A program made the position numbers and the translations under genes. A DNA stretch of 64,000 nt, from positions 1,256,977-1,320,976 of the forward strand of contig NZ_DS999411.1 of NCBI RefSeq assembly GCF_000158175.1, read 5' to 3'. Positions 29,149-37,855 of the stretch are shown here, one piece after another. Each line of letters starts with the position of its first letter. The first letter of the stretch is position 1. The notes below the pieces were generated by a model. That model was not told the DNA's origin. It searched no databases and was given only the letters and a program-made list of their open reading frames with translations. The stretch is from Luminiphilus syltensis NOR5-1B (GTDB lineage: Bacteria > Pseudomonadota > Gammaproteobacteria > Pseudomonadales > Halieaceae).

Positions 29149-29901
29149 ATGCGACTACAAGGCCAGAATTGCGTGATTACCGGTGGATCGAGCGGCATCG
29201 GTGCTGCCACTGCGCGACGCTTCGTCGCTGAGGGTGCCGAGGTGTTGATTACCGATATCAACATGGAGGCGGCCGACGCCCTGGCCGCGGAACTTGGCGA
29301 TGCCGTGACGACGTTTCGTTGCGATGTAAAGAGCGAGGCGGAGGTCAAGGCGGCGGCGGAGGCCGCCTATGCCCGATGGGGCAAGGTGGACGTGCTGGTC
29401 AATAATGCGGGCAGCGAGTTGAACCGTCCCTACGACGAAACCACCGAAGACGAATGGGACCATGTGCTGAACACCGACCTGAAGGGTCCGTGGTTGATGT
29501 GCAAGCATTTTGTACCGCCCATGGTGAAAGCGGGGTCCGGTAGCGTTATCAATATTTCTTCACTGAATGGCCTGGTGGGCTTTCCGCTGTCGACGGCGTA
29601 CGGCAGTGCAAAAGGGGGGCTGGTGGTGTTCACCCGGGACATGGCAATAGAACTGGCCACCACCGGGGTACGCATTAACTGTGTCTGCCCCGGGGTCATT
29701 GAGACCGGCATGATGGAGCGCTGGACCGATCGCATGCCCGATAAAGAGGCCGCCCAGACCATGCTCAAAGGTGTCATGCCCATCGGTCGCATGGGTACCG
29801 CCGACGAAGTGGCCGGTTCGATCCTGTTTTTTGCGTCTGCCGATTCCAGTCTGTGTCAGGGCGCGGTACTCAGTGTCGACGGCGGATTTACCGCGCAGTA
29901 G
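29149..29901 (+). CDS. Short-chain dehydrogenase/reductase (SDR)
   Basis: 250 residues from ATG 29149, with GAGGAG before it. TGGSSGIG (12-19), NNAG (about 87), ISSLNG and YGSAK are all intact, and the C-terminus reads QGAVLSVDGGFTAQ. It is a classical SDR acting with NAD(P). It is divergent from the ABM-SDR-SDR set, with about 270 bases between the starts, so the four genes may be one catabolic unit. The GlcG/HbpS-like gene follows after 32 bases and is probably on the same transcript. Confidence 0.92.
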   Translation: MRLQGQNCVITGGSSGIGAATARRFVAEGAEVLITDINMEAADALAAELGDAVTTFRCDVKSEAEVKAAAEAAYARWGKVDVLVNNAGSELNRPYDETTEDEWDHVLNTDLKGPWLMCKHFVPPMVKAGSGSVINISSLNGLVGFPLSTAYGSAKGGLVVFTRDMAIELATTGVRINCVCPGVIETGMMERWTDRMPDKEAAQTMLKGVMPIGRMGTADEVAGSILFFASADSSLCQGAVLSVDGGFTAQ

Positions 29902-29933
29902 AGAGAGCCATTGGTGCTCTGGGGGTTAACGCT

Positions 29934-30470
29934 GTGTTTCATCGCATAGGTCATCGCATAGGTCATCGCATAGGCGCTCAAATCGGAATCGTTGCGCTGA
30001 CCGTCGCGACTCTGGGGGCGGGGGCGAGTAGTGCTTCGTCGTTAATAACACAAAAGTCTGTCAGCCTCGCGACTGCCCGACTGATGATCAGGGGTTGCGA
30101 AGACTATGCGCAGGAACACGCACTCGCACCCCTGGCAATGGCCGTGTACGACCGAGCCGGAAATCCGATCCTGTTCGTTATTCAGGACAATGCCATGCAA
30201 GCCGTGTCGGCTTTTGCCATGGCAAAAGCCCGAACAGCCGCAATCACAGGTCTTGCCACCGGTGCATTGGGCGACCTGGATTATGAGAACCATGAACGAC
30301 CCATGGGTATTGCCAATATGCCGGGGCTGACGGTCGCACAAGGCGGCCTGCCGATCAGCACTGAGAACGGTGAGCATATAGGTGGCATTGGCGTCTCTGG
30401 TGCTTCTTCGACAGAAGACGAGGCCTGCAGCCGTGCCGCTATTGACGCCGTCAAAAGCCTGCTGAAATAA
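29934..30470 (+). CDS. GlcG/HbpS-like protein with signal segment
   Basis: 178 residues from GTG 29934, preceded by GGGGG. The GlcG/HbpS domain (about 45-178) has SVSLATARLMIRGCEDYA, MAVYDRAGNPILFVIQDNA (in parts), AKARTAAITGL and GGLPIS with GGIGVSGASSTEDE, typical of small octameric proteins that bind haem or corrinoid-like ligands or sit beside oxidoreductases. In front is a hydrophobic segment (about 15-38) that looks like a signal peptide, so it is probably periplasmic. The N-terminus has three HRIG units coded by a tandem repeat. The true start may vary with repeat number. Confidence 0.8.
   Translation: MFHRIGHRIGHRIGAQIGIVALTVATLGAGASSASSLITQKSVSLATARLMIRGCEDYAQEHALAPLAMAVYDRAGNPILFVIQDNAMQAVSAFAMAKARTAAITGLATGALGDLDYENHERPMGIANMPGLTVAQGGLPISTENGEHIGGIGVSGASSTEDEACSRAAIDAVKSLLK
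29940..29975 (+). repeat. Three tandem 12-base repeats
   Basis: CATCGCATAGGT occurs at 29940 and 29952, and CATCGCATAGGC at 29964. They lie in frame at the start of the GlcG/HbpS-like gene and code for repeated HRIG. Confidence 0.95.
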
Positions 30471-30547
30471 GCGCGCCGGTGTTGCCCCTACCGTTCGGGT
30501 TTAAGCACACGATACTTTCTCTTTTATTGCTTTAAGCAGGATAAACG

Positions 30548-30598
30548 GCCTTTGGCCTCTGGGCCGGCAATCGAATTTGCACGCTGGTAGGCGTGCCT
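30548..30598 (-). pseudogene. Remnant of a glutathione S-transferase C-terminus
   Basis: The minus strand reads AYQRANSIAGPEAKG, close to AYQKAMSIAGPEASRP at the end of the GST at 33512-34159. The DNA GGCCTCTGGGCCGGCAATCG differs from the GST gene at one base in 20. Upstream sequence no longer aligns. The TonB receptor gene lies between the two copies, so this may mark an old duplication or recombination. Confidence 0.5.
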
Positions 30599-30727
30599 GA
30601 TAGTGGTCCGATCTGCGCAGACCTGAGTGTTAACTGAGATGGCCGGATTTCATCTTGGCCTTGAGGCGTCAGCTGGCCGGCGCACCCGCGTGTATCGTGG
30701 GCGCTGCTGGCCGGTTTGCAAAACTGA

Positions 30728-32977
30728 TCAGTTCCAAAAGTACTCGAACGATGCCCCGTACTGACGCGGCGCCGCGAAGCTCATCAAGCCAATGAACCCA
30801 ACACCTTCAAAGGCCGTGTCGATGTACCGCTCATCGGCAAGGTTGGTGCCCCAGATATTGATTCGCCAGTTTTCGGAAGCCGGCGTCCAGGTCAGGTTTG
30901 CATCAATATACTTCATTGACTGGATTTCCGAGCGTACCGAATTGGTCAGGTTGCCGAGGTACTTGGTATCGGTGTACCGATAGTTCGCACCGAAAGAGCT
31001 GGTGCCCGAGAACAGGGAGAACTCGTAACGAAGACCAAGCGACGCTGTCATATCCGGTGAGTTCTGCAGGTCTTCGCCACTCAGATCTTCGACCGTACCG
31101 GTCACCGGATTCAGGAACGGGAAGTCTGTGTATTCGGCATTCAGGTAACCGAGGTTCGCCGTCAGAAGCAATCCGTCGGTTGGAACCGCTTCCACCTCGA
31201 GTTCGAGACCCCAGGTTTCGGCTTCGGCCGCGTTGATGATCGAATTGCAGTTGATCGTGGCACCGGTCTGTTCATCGGTACAGAAGTAGATCAATGCCAA
31301 CTGCAGGTCGTCGTAAGCGTTGAAGAAGCTGGATGCATTGACCCGCACCCTGTTATTGAACCACTCGCTTTTGATACCGACTTCCACGGTCTGTACCGTT
31401 TCCTCGTCATACGGACCGATATCCTCAGGTACACCCAGACGGCCAGTGAAGCCGCCCGACTTGAAGCCACGCGATGCGAACGCATACAGCATCATATCGT
31501 CGTTGAGGTCGTAGTCGATTCCGATCTTGGCAGCCCAGTTGTCCCATTGCTCCTCATCGGCTGCCGCAATATTCCCGACCGGCACACCACCTGAAAACAG
31601 CGCTTCTCCACCGGGGTGAAAAAACGTGGTTACGTCGACGTCTGCGTCGGTCTCTTCATGCGCGAAACGGCCACCCACTTGTAGCCGCATTCGATCAGAG
31701 ATATCGATAAAGGCGTGTGCGAACGCTGACACGGACCAGTTTTCCCAATCCATGGTGGTCACCTGGTTCAGCGGCCCGGCGAACGGGATACGGAAGTTCT
31801 GGATATGATCCCACTCGTTTTCCTGGTAGAACACCCCCGTTATGATCTCGGTGCTGTCACCAATCGGAATCGTTGCGCGCAATTCCTGCGAGAACTGCTC
31901 GCCTTCGGACGGTCGTTGTGTGTCATCGATGAACAGCACCGTGCCATCCTGATCGGTCTCCTCGTAGAGCTCGAAGTTTTTGTAGCCGGTGATGGACGTC
32001 AATTTCCCCCAGCCCAGATCTTTGTTAATGGTCAGCCCGTAGCTTTCCACATCCTGGTCAGACACATCCCGTACCGAGTTGTTTGCCGACTTGTAGCTGT
32101 TAGGTGCTCTGCACTTTCCGCCCGGCTTACACACGCTCTCATACATCACGCCACCATCGGGCCCGACCGTCCCCTCGGGCACGTAGGTGATCTCACCCGG
32201 ATAGGAGCCATTGACCACTATCGGCGCACCATTGCGTGAACGGGTCGCCTCGGCGATAAAGGTCGCATCAAGGGTCTCGCCGTCGTCATAGCGCAGATAA
32301 CCGCGCACAATAGTCACGTCTTTGTCACCCATACTGTCGCCGTTGACGACGTTCGTGACGAAGCCGTCGCGCTGGTAATTCGCCGCCGTGATCTTGCCAG
32401 ACAGGTTTTCGGTGATCGGGAAGTTGATCGAACCCATGATATCGCGCTGGTTATAGTCGCCGACGTTTACCTTGAGATCGCCACCCAGTTCCCCCGTCGG
32501 CTGACGGGTCACCACGTTGATCACCCCGCCGGTGGTGTTGGCACCGAACAGCGTGCCCTGCGGTCCGCGGTGGACTTCAATGCGCTCGATATCGTAAAGA
32601 TCGAGCAAGGAAAGCATATTGAAAACCAGTGGCACACCATCGACCACGGTGGTGACGGTTTGCCCGGCATACGGATCGGGCTCGATCACGCCCATGCCTC
32701 GAATATTGAATACGGCACCGTGCGGCGTATTCGCAAAATGGGTGATTTGAACGTTCGGCGCTGAACCGCTCAATGCGGTCAGATCACCGATCTGAAAGTC
32801 CGCTATGCGCTCACCGCTGATTGCGGTCACCGAGATGGGCACTTGCTGCAAACTTTCGGTACGCTTCTGCGCCGTGACAACGACCTCCTCAAGTTGGGCG
32901 TTCGCGGCCGACACCGCCAACGTCAGGCTTGCTGTAACCAACGATCGAGCGAGCGGGCGAGCAATTTTGGAATGCAT
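30728..32977 (-). CDS. TonB-dependent outer-membrane receptor
   Basis: 749 residues. Signal peptide (about 1-28), TonB box QLEEVVVTAQKR, plug domain with VFNIRGMGVIEPDPYAG and IEVHRGPQGTLFGANTTGGVIN (in parts), and a barrel ending FEYFWN. A CKPGGKC loop in an extracellular segment and a CTDEQTGATINC pair may each form a disulfide. It is of the type used for complex organic substrates. The GST gene, 535 bases upstream on the same strand, and the surrounding oxidoreductases hint at uptake of an aromatic or xenobiotic compound, but the ligand is unknown. Confidence 0.94.
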   Translation of the reverse strand: MHSKIARPLARSLVTASLTLAVSAANAQLEEVVVTAQKRTESLQQVPISVTAISGERIADFQIGDLTALSGSAPNVQITHFANTPHGAVFNIRGMGVIEPDPYAGQTVTTVVDGVPLVFNMLSLLDLYDIERIEVHRGPQGTLFGANTTGGVINVVTRQPTGELGGDLKVNVGDYNQRDIMGSINFPITENLSGKITAANYQRDGFVTNVVNGDSMGDKDVTIVRGYLRYDDGETLDATFIAEATRSRNGAPIVVNGSYPGEITYVPEGTVGPDGGVMYESVCKPGGKCRAPNSYKSANNSVRDVSDQDVESYGLTINKDLGWGKLTSITGYKNFELYEETDQDGTVLFIDDTQRPSEGEQFSQELRATIPIGDSTEIITGVFYQENEWDHIQNFRIPFAGPLNQVTTMDWENWSVSAFAHAFIDISDRMRLQVGGRFAHEETDADVDVTTFFHPGGEALFSGGVPVGNIAAADEEQWDNWAAKIGIDYDLNDDMMLYAFASRGFKSGGFTGRLGVPEDIGPYDEETVQTVEVGIKSEWFNNRVRVNASSFFNAYDDLQLALIYFCTDEQTGATINCNSIINAAEAETWGLELEVEAVPTDGLLLTANLGYLNAEYTDFPFLNPVTGTVEDLSGEDLQNSPDMTASLGLRYEFSLFSGTSSFGANYRYTDTKYLGNLTNSVRSEIQSMKYIDANLTWTPASENWRINIWGTNLADERYIDTAFEGVGFIGLMSFAAPRQYGASFEYFWN

Positions 32978-33511
32978 AATCAGTACTCCCTTAGGTAACC
33001 TTTTTTATTGATTGCTCAGCATTCAGCGTCTGGTGAAGATGCTGTTTCTGATCATGCTGATAATTAGCGAGTATCCCCGGCGCTACTTTCGAAGCGAGGC
33101 AGCCAGAATATGCGGTGCCGATGGCCCCTAACACGCCATGGCGGACCTTAGAATGGTCCTGATGGTTTGACATACGCGATGAGCCCTTTTTTTGTTATTG
33201 GACTATCTACCGCTTAGCAATACAGCAATTGTTATTAACCAGTCAAACCATTTAGCTTGTTTTTTCACGGCAATGTGTTGCGGCGTGGCTTATCCACAAC
33301 CCCTTCAAATAGCCGGGTTGCTCAAAAATCGTGAAACCTCGTTATTGCGGGGTGGCAGGTATTCAGCCCGCGGCAACCCAAAAATAGCCGCGACCTCACC
33401 TTGCCTGTGTCAACTTCGTTCGGGGGGCGCGTGATATACCCCGGCGATCGGAGGAGGCACGGCTCAGTGCTGATAGGCGAGGGCGTGGTGTACGTTATCC
33501 CGTTCGGAGAC
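32978..33511. other. Upstream region of the TonB receptor
   Basis: 534 bases. No gene with family features and no clear hairpin terminator. The half near 33180-33260 is AT-rich and is the likely promoter area of the TonB receptor. Confidence 0.45.
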
Positions 33512-34159
33512 CTAGTCGGGGCGAGAGGCCTCCGGGCCGGCAATCGACATCGCTTTTTGATAGGCGGGTCTGGAGGTGACCCGCCCTATGTAGGCTTGGG
33601 TATTGGGCATGCTGTCATCAATCGTGCGGGCGCCGACCAGCGTGGTCAGTGAGGTCAGGTTGAAAATAGACATAATGTCCGCACAACTGAATTCCGGACC
33701 GCCGAGATAGTCCGACTCGCCAAGGCGTTGCTCCAGCGCCCGGTAGAGCCCTTCCCCTCGCCGTGACATGGTGGTCATGATTACATTATCGGGCCCCGGC
33801 TCTGTGCCACCGGCGGACTCATAGGCCATTTTGGTGAACACGCTGGTTTGCAGATTGTTGTTGAACTGCATCCAGTAGAGGTAGTGGGGATAGTCGGGGG
33901 ATTCGACGCTTACGGACAATTTACCGTCGCCGTGGCGCTGGGAAATGTACTCGACAATCGCCGTCGACTCCGCCATGACCAGGTCACCGTCGGTGATGAT
34001 CGGAGCAGTGCCACTGGGATGCAGGGCCCGATACTCCGGGGGTGCCAGCATATCTTCGCCGCGGTCGTACCATTTCAGCGCGTAGGGAAGCCCCAACTCC
34101 TCCATAAGCCATACGATGCGATCGGATTGTGATACGCCCAGGTGGTGAATCGTAATCAT
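33512..34159 (-). CDS. Glutathione S-transferase family protein
   Basis: 215 residues from ATG 34159, with AAAGGAA before it. The N-terminal thioredoxin-like domain has ITIHHLGVSQSDRIVWLMEELG (in parts), the cis-Pro GTAPII and the glutathione-contact ESTAIVEYI; the C-terminal helical domain has FSCADIMSIFNL. The usual N-terminal catalytic residue is a serine (S10 or S12). GSTs conjugate or reduce electrophiles and often serve aromatic degradation. A remnant of a second GST lies at 30548. Confidence 0.93.
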   Translation of the reverse strand: MITIHHLGVSQSDRIVWLMEELGLPYALKWYDRGEDMLAPPEYRALHPSGTAPIITDGDLVMAESTAIVEYISQRHGDGKLSVSVESPDYPHYLYWMQFNNNLQTSVFTKMAYESAGGTEPGPDNVIMTTMSRRGEGLYRALEQRLGESDYLGGPEFSCADIMSIFNLTSLTTLVGARTIDDSMPNTQAYIGRVTSRPAYQKAMSIAGPEASRPD

Positions 34160-34672
34160 AAGAAGTTCCTTTCCGTTGAAAATAGGTTGCTGCCAAGGGA
34201 ACTGACGTTTTGTATCCGAATCAAAAGTATTCAAATTCAGTGTTCAGAGTGCCAAGGTTTCTACCAAAGAAACCCGGCGTGTACCAGTGTGCCTCTACCG
34301 CATCTCTCCGAAACCCCACTTGACCGCTACGAGCCCATGAGCAATAGGTCATCAGGCCCGCTGTCGCACAACATAGTCACTGGCAGTCGATTAGCTTCGG
34401 TATGGGCTGGTTCCATTCTTATTATACCCACCGCCTGTGGGCCGATCCGGTACGCGGTATCGGAGCGGTGCATCCTTCACTCATTGGGCTGAAATGCAGC
34501 GAAAGCGGGGGGTAGATCGCCGACGCTTGTTGATACTCCCGTAGAGTGGCACTCAGTGGGGCGCTGCATCGCCGGATGGAGGCGCGCGGCAGCGACTGGA
34601 ATCTGTGTAAAAACTGGTCTACGTTACTCTTGAGAACAACGTCTTTAGCGCGCAGTAAAAGGAGCGAGAAAA
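34160..34672. other. Intergenic region
   Basis: 513 bases between divergent genes with no supported gene. A weak CCGAT/ATCGG inverted repeat near 34443-34465 has no T run. Confidence 0.4.
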
Positions 34673-35590
34673 ATGAAGAAGCGTTCAGTAGTAACATCGA
34701 TTTTTGGCCCGCTGGTTGCCAGCTCGCTGTTTGCCACCGTGACGGTTGCCGGTATCGCCACGATCGAGTCCTCCGACGGCGGTGAAACGACGCTCGAATA
34801 CAACGAGACCATGCTGCGTATCAACAGCGCCGAAAGTACCGACGCATATATGGTGGTGCGCGACGGCAACATGTATTCGGTTGTCGATACCGGCGATGGC
34901 ATGATGGTGATGGACGCGGGTGCCATGATGAAACAGCTGGGTAATTCCGGGATGCTGCCGACTGACTGGAATAGCGATCTCGCTGGCGAGCTGTTGTCGT
35001 TCGAAGACACGGGAAAGAAGGAGACCGTTGCCGGTATTCGTGGCGATGTGTACGAAGCGCGCTTCAGGGATGAAGACGGCGAGGAGCGCCTGGAAACCCT
35101 GGTGCTCTCATCGGACCCGCGTGTTCAGGAATACACCCAGGCCATGGGTCAAATGATGGCCTTCGCGACCTCAATCGCCCCCGAGGCGTCTCGGGAGAAA
35201 AGCGACGACTTTATGCAGCGGCTGACGGCGATGGACGCCGGCGTGCTTCGCTTTGGGGACGACATGCGCGTGAGCACCATCAGCGGAGAAACGGTACCCG
35301 CTGACCGATTCGAATTGCCGGCGGAACCCACCGATATGAGCGGTTTGTCCGGTCTTCTCGGCAAGTTATCGACCACAGAAGCTGCGGATAGCGAGGGTGA
35401 GAGCTCCACCGAACCCGAAGAAGAAGAAAAGGGAGGCCTGTTTTCCAGTGTGATGGGTGTTCTCGGTGCCAAGACCGAGCGGCAAAAAGACCGGGTGGAA
35501 GATCAGGTAGATGAAACGGTCGATGAGGAGACCGACAAAGCTACTGACAGTGTGATCGATAAGGCGCTGGGCACGCTGTTTGGCAAGTAA
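34673..35590 (+). CDS. Secreted protein of unknown function
   Basis: 305 residues; AGGAGCGAG precedes ATG 34673. A signal peptide (about 1-26, SLFATVTVAG) is followed by an exported domain with alternating strands (ATIESSDGGETTLEYNETMLRI, in parts) resembling periplasmic lipoprotein-carrier-like or DUF4412-like proteins, then an acidic Ser/Glu linker (about 235-250), and a C-terminal amphipathic helix with repeated acidic and basic residues (RVEDQVDETVDEETDKATD). I do not recognise the family with certainty. It stands alone. Confidence 0.7.
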   Translation: MKKRSVVTSIFGPLVASSLFATVTVAGIATIESSDGGETTLEYNETMLRINSAESTDAYMVVRDGNMYSVVDTGDGMMVMDAGAMMKQLGNSGMLPTDWNSDLAGELLSFEDTGKKETVAGIRGDVYEARFRDEDGEERLETLVLSSDPRVQEYTQAMGQMMAFATSIAPEASREKSDDFMQRLTAMDAGVLRFGDDMRVSTISGETVPADRFELPAEPTDMSGLSGLLGKLSTTEAADSEGESSTEPEEEEKGGLFSSVMGVLGAKTERQKDRVEDQVDETVDEETDKATDSVIDKALGTLFGK

Positions 35591-35896
35591 AGCCCGATTG
35601 CAATGGGTTTGGCGCGAGGTGTTCGGTGTCGCCGGGAGAATAACCGGGCGGTGCTGCGGTGAGCGATGGCGGCTCGACTCGCTGCGCGAATTACCGCTGA
35701 AAAAGTAATAACGCTTAAAAAATGGCCACTACACTGGGGTCCGGGCGGCCAAGCCTCCGCTTACCCGCGCAACCCCGATATTGACTGAACGCCGCGACTC
35801 CGAGAACTAATCCTCGCCCCGATCAAGAGGGAACAACCGATAACACCGCGTGGCTTGAGGCAATAACGTCGGCGCTGGCGTACAAAGCCACACCGG
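35591..35896. other. Intergenic region
   Basis: About 300 bases between convergent genes, with no gene, repeat or convincing terminator seen. Confidence 0.4.
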
Positions 35897-36406
35897 TCAA
35901 AGTTCCCGATAGTCCGGATGCCCCGGTTGCTGAATTTGCAGTGTGTGCAGGCTAAAGCCGCTCTTCACCAGATCTTCCAGACCATTGGGCAACTGGTAGC
36001 TGAAATCGAGAATGTACCGGCGTTTGGAAATACGCCATTGCCCGCCGCGTTTCTCCAGCTCATCCAGGTAGCGGCCACCAAAAAGGCTGTCAACGCTGTT
36101 GCCATCGTCATCCGTGGACATGCTCACTGTGAATCCATAACACTCACTCTGTGCCTTCGCGCCTTCAATACGAATCAATGCACCGCCGGACATATGCCAG
36201 CGGCGGGGTGCGGCGAGCTCGACTTCCATGACCGTTTCCACCCAGCCCGTACCGTCTCCGGAATAAAATCCGTAGTCGATGTCGGCGTCCGGCCAGAAGC
36301 AGCTTGCCTGTCCTTCGCGGTCCAGCCAGTCGAGGGTTCGGGCATAACGCATCAACACTTCTTCGCAGGCCTTTTTATCGAGCAGTTCCTGTAGTTCCCG
36401 TTCCAT
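35897..36406 (-). CDS. SnoaL-like/NTF2-fold protein
   Basis: 169 residues; AAGGAAGAAA precedes ATG 36406. The pattern LLDKKACEEVLMRYARTLDWLDREG (in parts), FWPDADIDYG, GGRYLDELEKRGGQWRISKRRYILDF fits SnoaL_4-type NTF2-like proteins, which include scytalone-dehydratase-like enzymes and ring-hydroxylating-dioxygenase beta-like proteins. Asp near 27 and His near 71 may be catalytic, but no reaction can be given. It is divergent from the P450 gene with 80 bases between, which suggests joint control. Confidence 0.85.
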   Translation of the reverse strand: MERELQELLDKKACEEVLMRYARTLDWLDREGQASCFWPDADIDYGFYSGDGTGWVETVMEVELAAPRRWHMSGGALIRIEGAKAQSECYGFTVSMSTDDDGNSVDSLFGGRYLDELEKRGGQWRISKRRYILDFSYQLPNGLEDLVKSGFSLHTLQIQQPGHPDYREL

Positions 36407-36486
36407 CAGCTTTCTTCCTTGACTTTAAAGATTCGAATATCACACAGTGGTGACTGCGTCTCAATCTAAAGACAATAAGGGCGGAT

Positions 36487-37761
36487 ATGAGTAATTCTAA
36501 GCAACCCGATGTAGACCTGTTCAACCTTGAAACCCAGCAATGTCCGTACGATGCCTACAAAGCACTGCGGGATGAAGCCCCAGTCTATCAGTGCCCCGAG
36601 ACCGGCATGTATATCATCACGCGGTATGAGGACGTACGCCGGGTTCTCACCGATCACGATAATTTCACCAATCGCACCACGCTTTACGGTAAGCAGCCCG
36701 TGCTTAGTGATCGCCAGCAGATGGTTAACGATTTATTTGAAAAAGAGGGGTGGCTACCGGCACCGACACTGGCCGCGCGGGACGACCCTGACCACAAGGC
36801 CATGCGTTCCGTATTCAATGAGGCGTTCAGGCCCGGCAAAATAAAGGCGATGGATAGTGAGGTAGAGGCGCTGGCCTACCGGCTGATCGATGACTTTATA
36901 GAGGATGGCCACTGCGAGTGGGTCCAGCAGTTTGCCATACCCCTGCCCCTATTTATTATTGGCCAGCAGATGGGTGCCGACCCCGCGGATCTGTGGCGCA
37001 TCAAAGGCTGGACCGAAGCGTTCTTCGAACGTATCAGCATGATGCAAAGCCCCGACGAGGAACTCGATACCGTCCGCCGGGAGATCGAGGCGCAACATTA
37101 TTTCCAGCCTATTTTTGAGCAATTGCGGCGCAAACCCGAGGACTCGCTGTTGAGCATTCTGGTCAATACAGTCATCGAGGAATGGGGCCGGCCGATGAAC
37201 GACAACGAGCTCCATGCCGAGATGATGGCCGATACGTTTGTCGGGGGCGCCGAGACCACGACCAATGCGATTGCTTCCGGGGTTAAGTTGCTCATCGAGA
37301 ACAAGAATATCTGGGATCAACTGAAATCGGATCCGGATCGCTATCTGAAGACGTTTATAGAGGAGGTGTTGCGCCTCGAGTCGCCGGTGCAGAGCCTGAT
37401 GCGCGCGGCGGCCAAGGATGTGGAGATTGGCGGCACGCTGATTCCCAAAGGCAGTCTGATCAATGTTCGCTACGCGGCTGCCAATCGCGACGAACGCCGT
37501 TTCGACAAGGCCACGGAAATTGATTTGGAGCGCAAGAATGCAGGCGGCCATATGGCATTCGGTTCGGGTAAACACCACTGCCTGGGTGCACCGTTGGCGA
37601 GACGCGAGTTGCTTTGGTCGTTCACGGCGCTACTCGATCGAGTGGACGACCTCTGGTTCGCCGAGGGCAAGAATGAGTTCCGCTATCACCCCCATTACCT
37701 GCTGCGCGCGCTCAAGGAACTGCATATCGAGTTTCGTCCTGCCCAGAGCTGTAGAGACTAA
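36487..37761 (+). CDS. Cytochrome P450
   Basis: 424 residues; AAGGGCGG precedes ATG 36487. The I-helix oxygen-activation motif FVGGAETTT is at 251-259, ExxR at 293-296 and the haem loop FGSGKHHCLGAPLARREL with Cys365 as axial ligand. It is a soluble bacterial class I P450 and needs a ferredoxin and reductase. A [2Fe-2S] ferredoxin gene lies 14 kb away (51662) but is tied to another enzyme. Such P450s hydroxylate steroids, terpenoids or aromatics; the substrate cannot be given. Confidence 0.95.
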   Translation: MSNSKQPDVDLFNLETQQCPYDAYKALRDEAPVYQCPETGMYIITRYEDVRRVLTDHDNFTNRTTLYGKQPVLSDRQQMVNDLFEKEGWLPAPTLAARDDPDHKAMRSVFNEAFRPGKIKAMDSEVEALAYRLIDDFIEDGHCEWVQQFAIPLPLFIIGQQMGADPADLWRIKGWTEAFFERISMMQSPDEELDTVRREIEAQHYFQPIFEQLRRKPEDSLLSILVNTVIEEWGRPMNDNELHAEMMADTFVGGAETTTNAIASGVKLLIENKNIWDQLKSDPDRYLKTFIEEVLRLESPVQSLMRAAAKDVEIGGTLIPKGSLINVRYAAANRDERRFDKATEIDLERKNAGGHMAFGSGKHHCLGAPLARRELLWSFTALLDRVDDLWFAEGKNEFRYHPHYLLRALKELHIEFRPAQSCRD

Positions 37762-37855
37762 TCACCCGGGAAAACGCGTGAATAATTTTCATGAGTCTCT
37801 GTCTAAAGTTCGAAACGGTTCGAGTCAGCGCGAGCTTTGAGGTGACGGGGGCAGT

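Noticed and set aside
33192..33434. 80-residue plus-strand frame before the GST gene
   Set aside because: No ribosome site, no homology by eye, and composition unlike neighbours.
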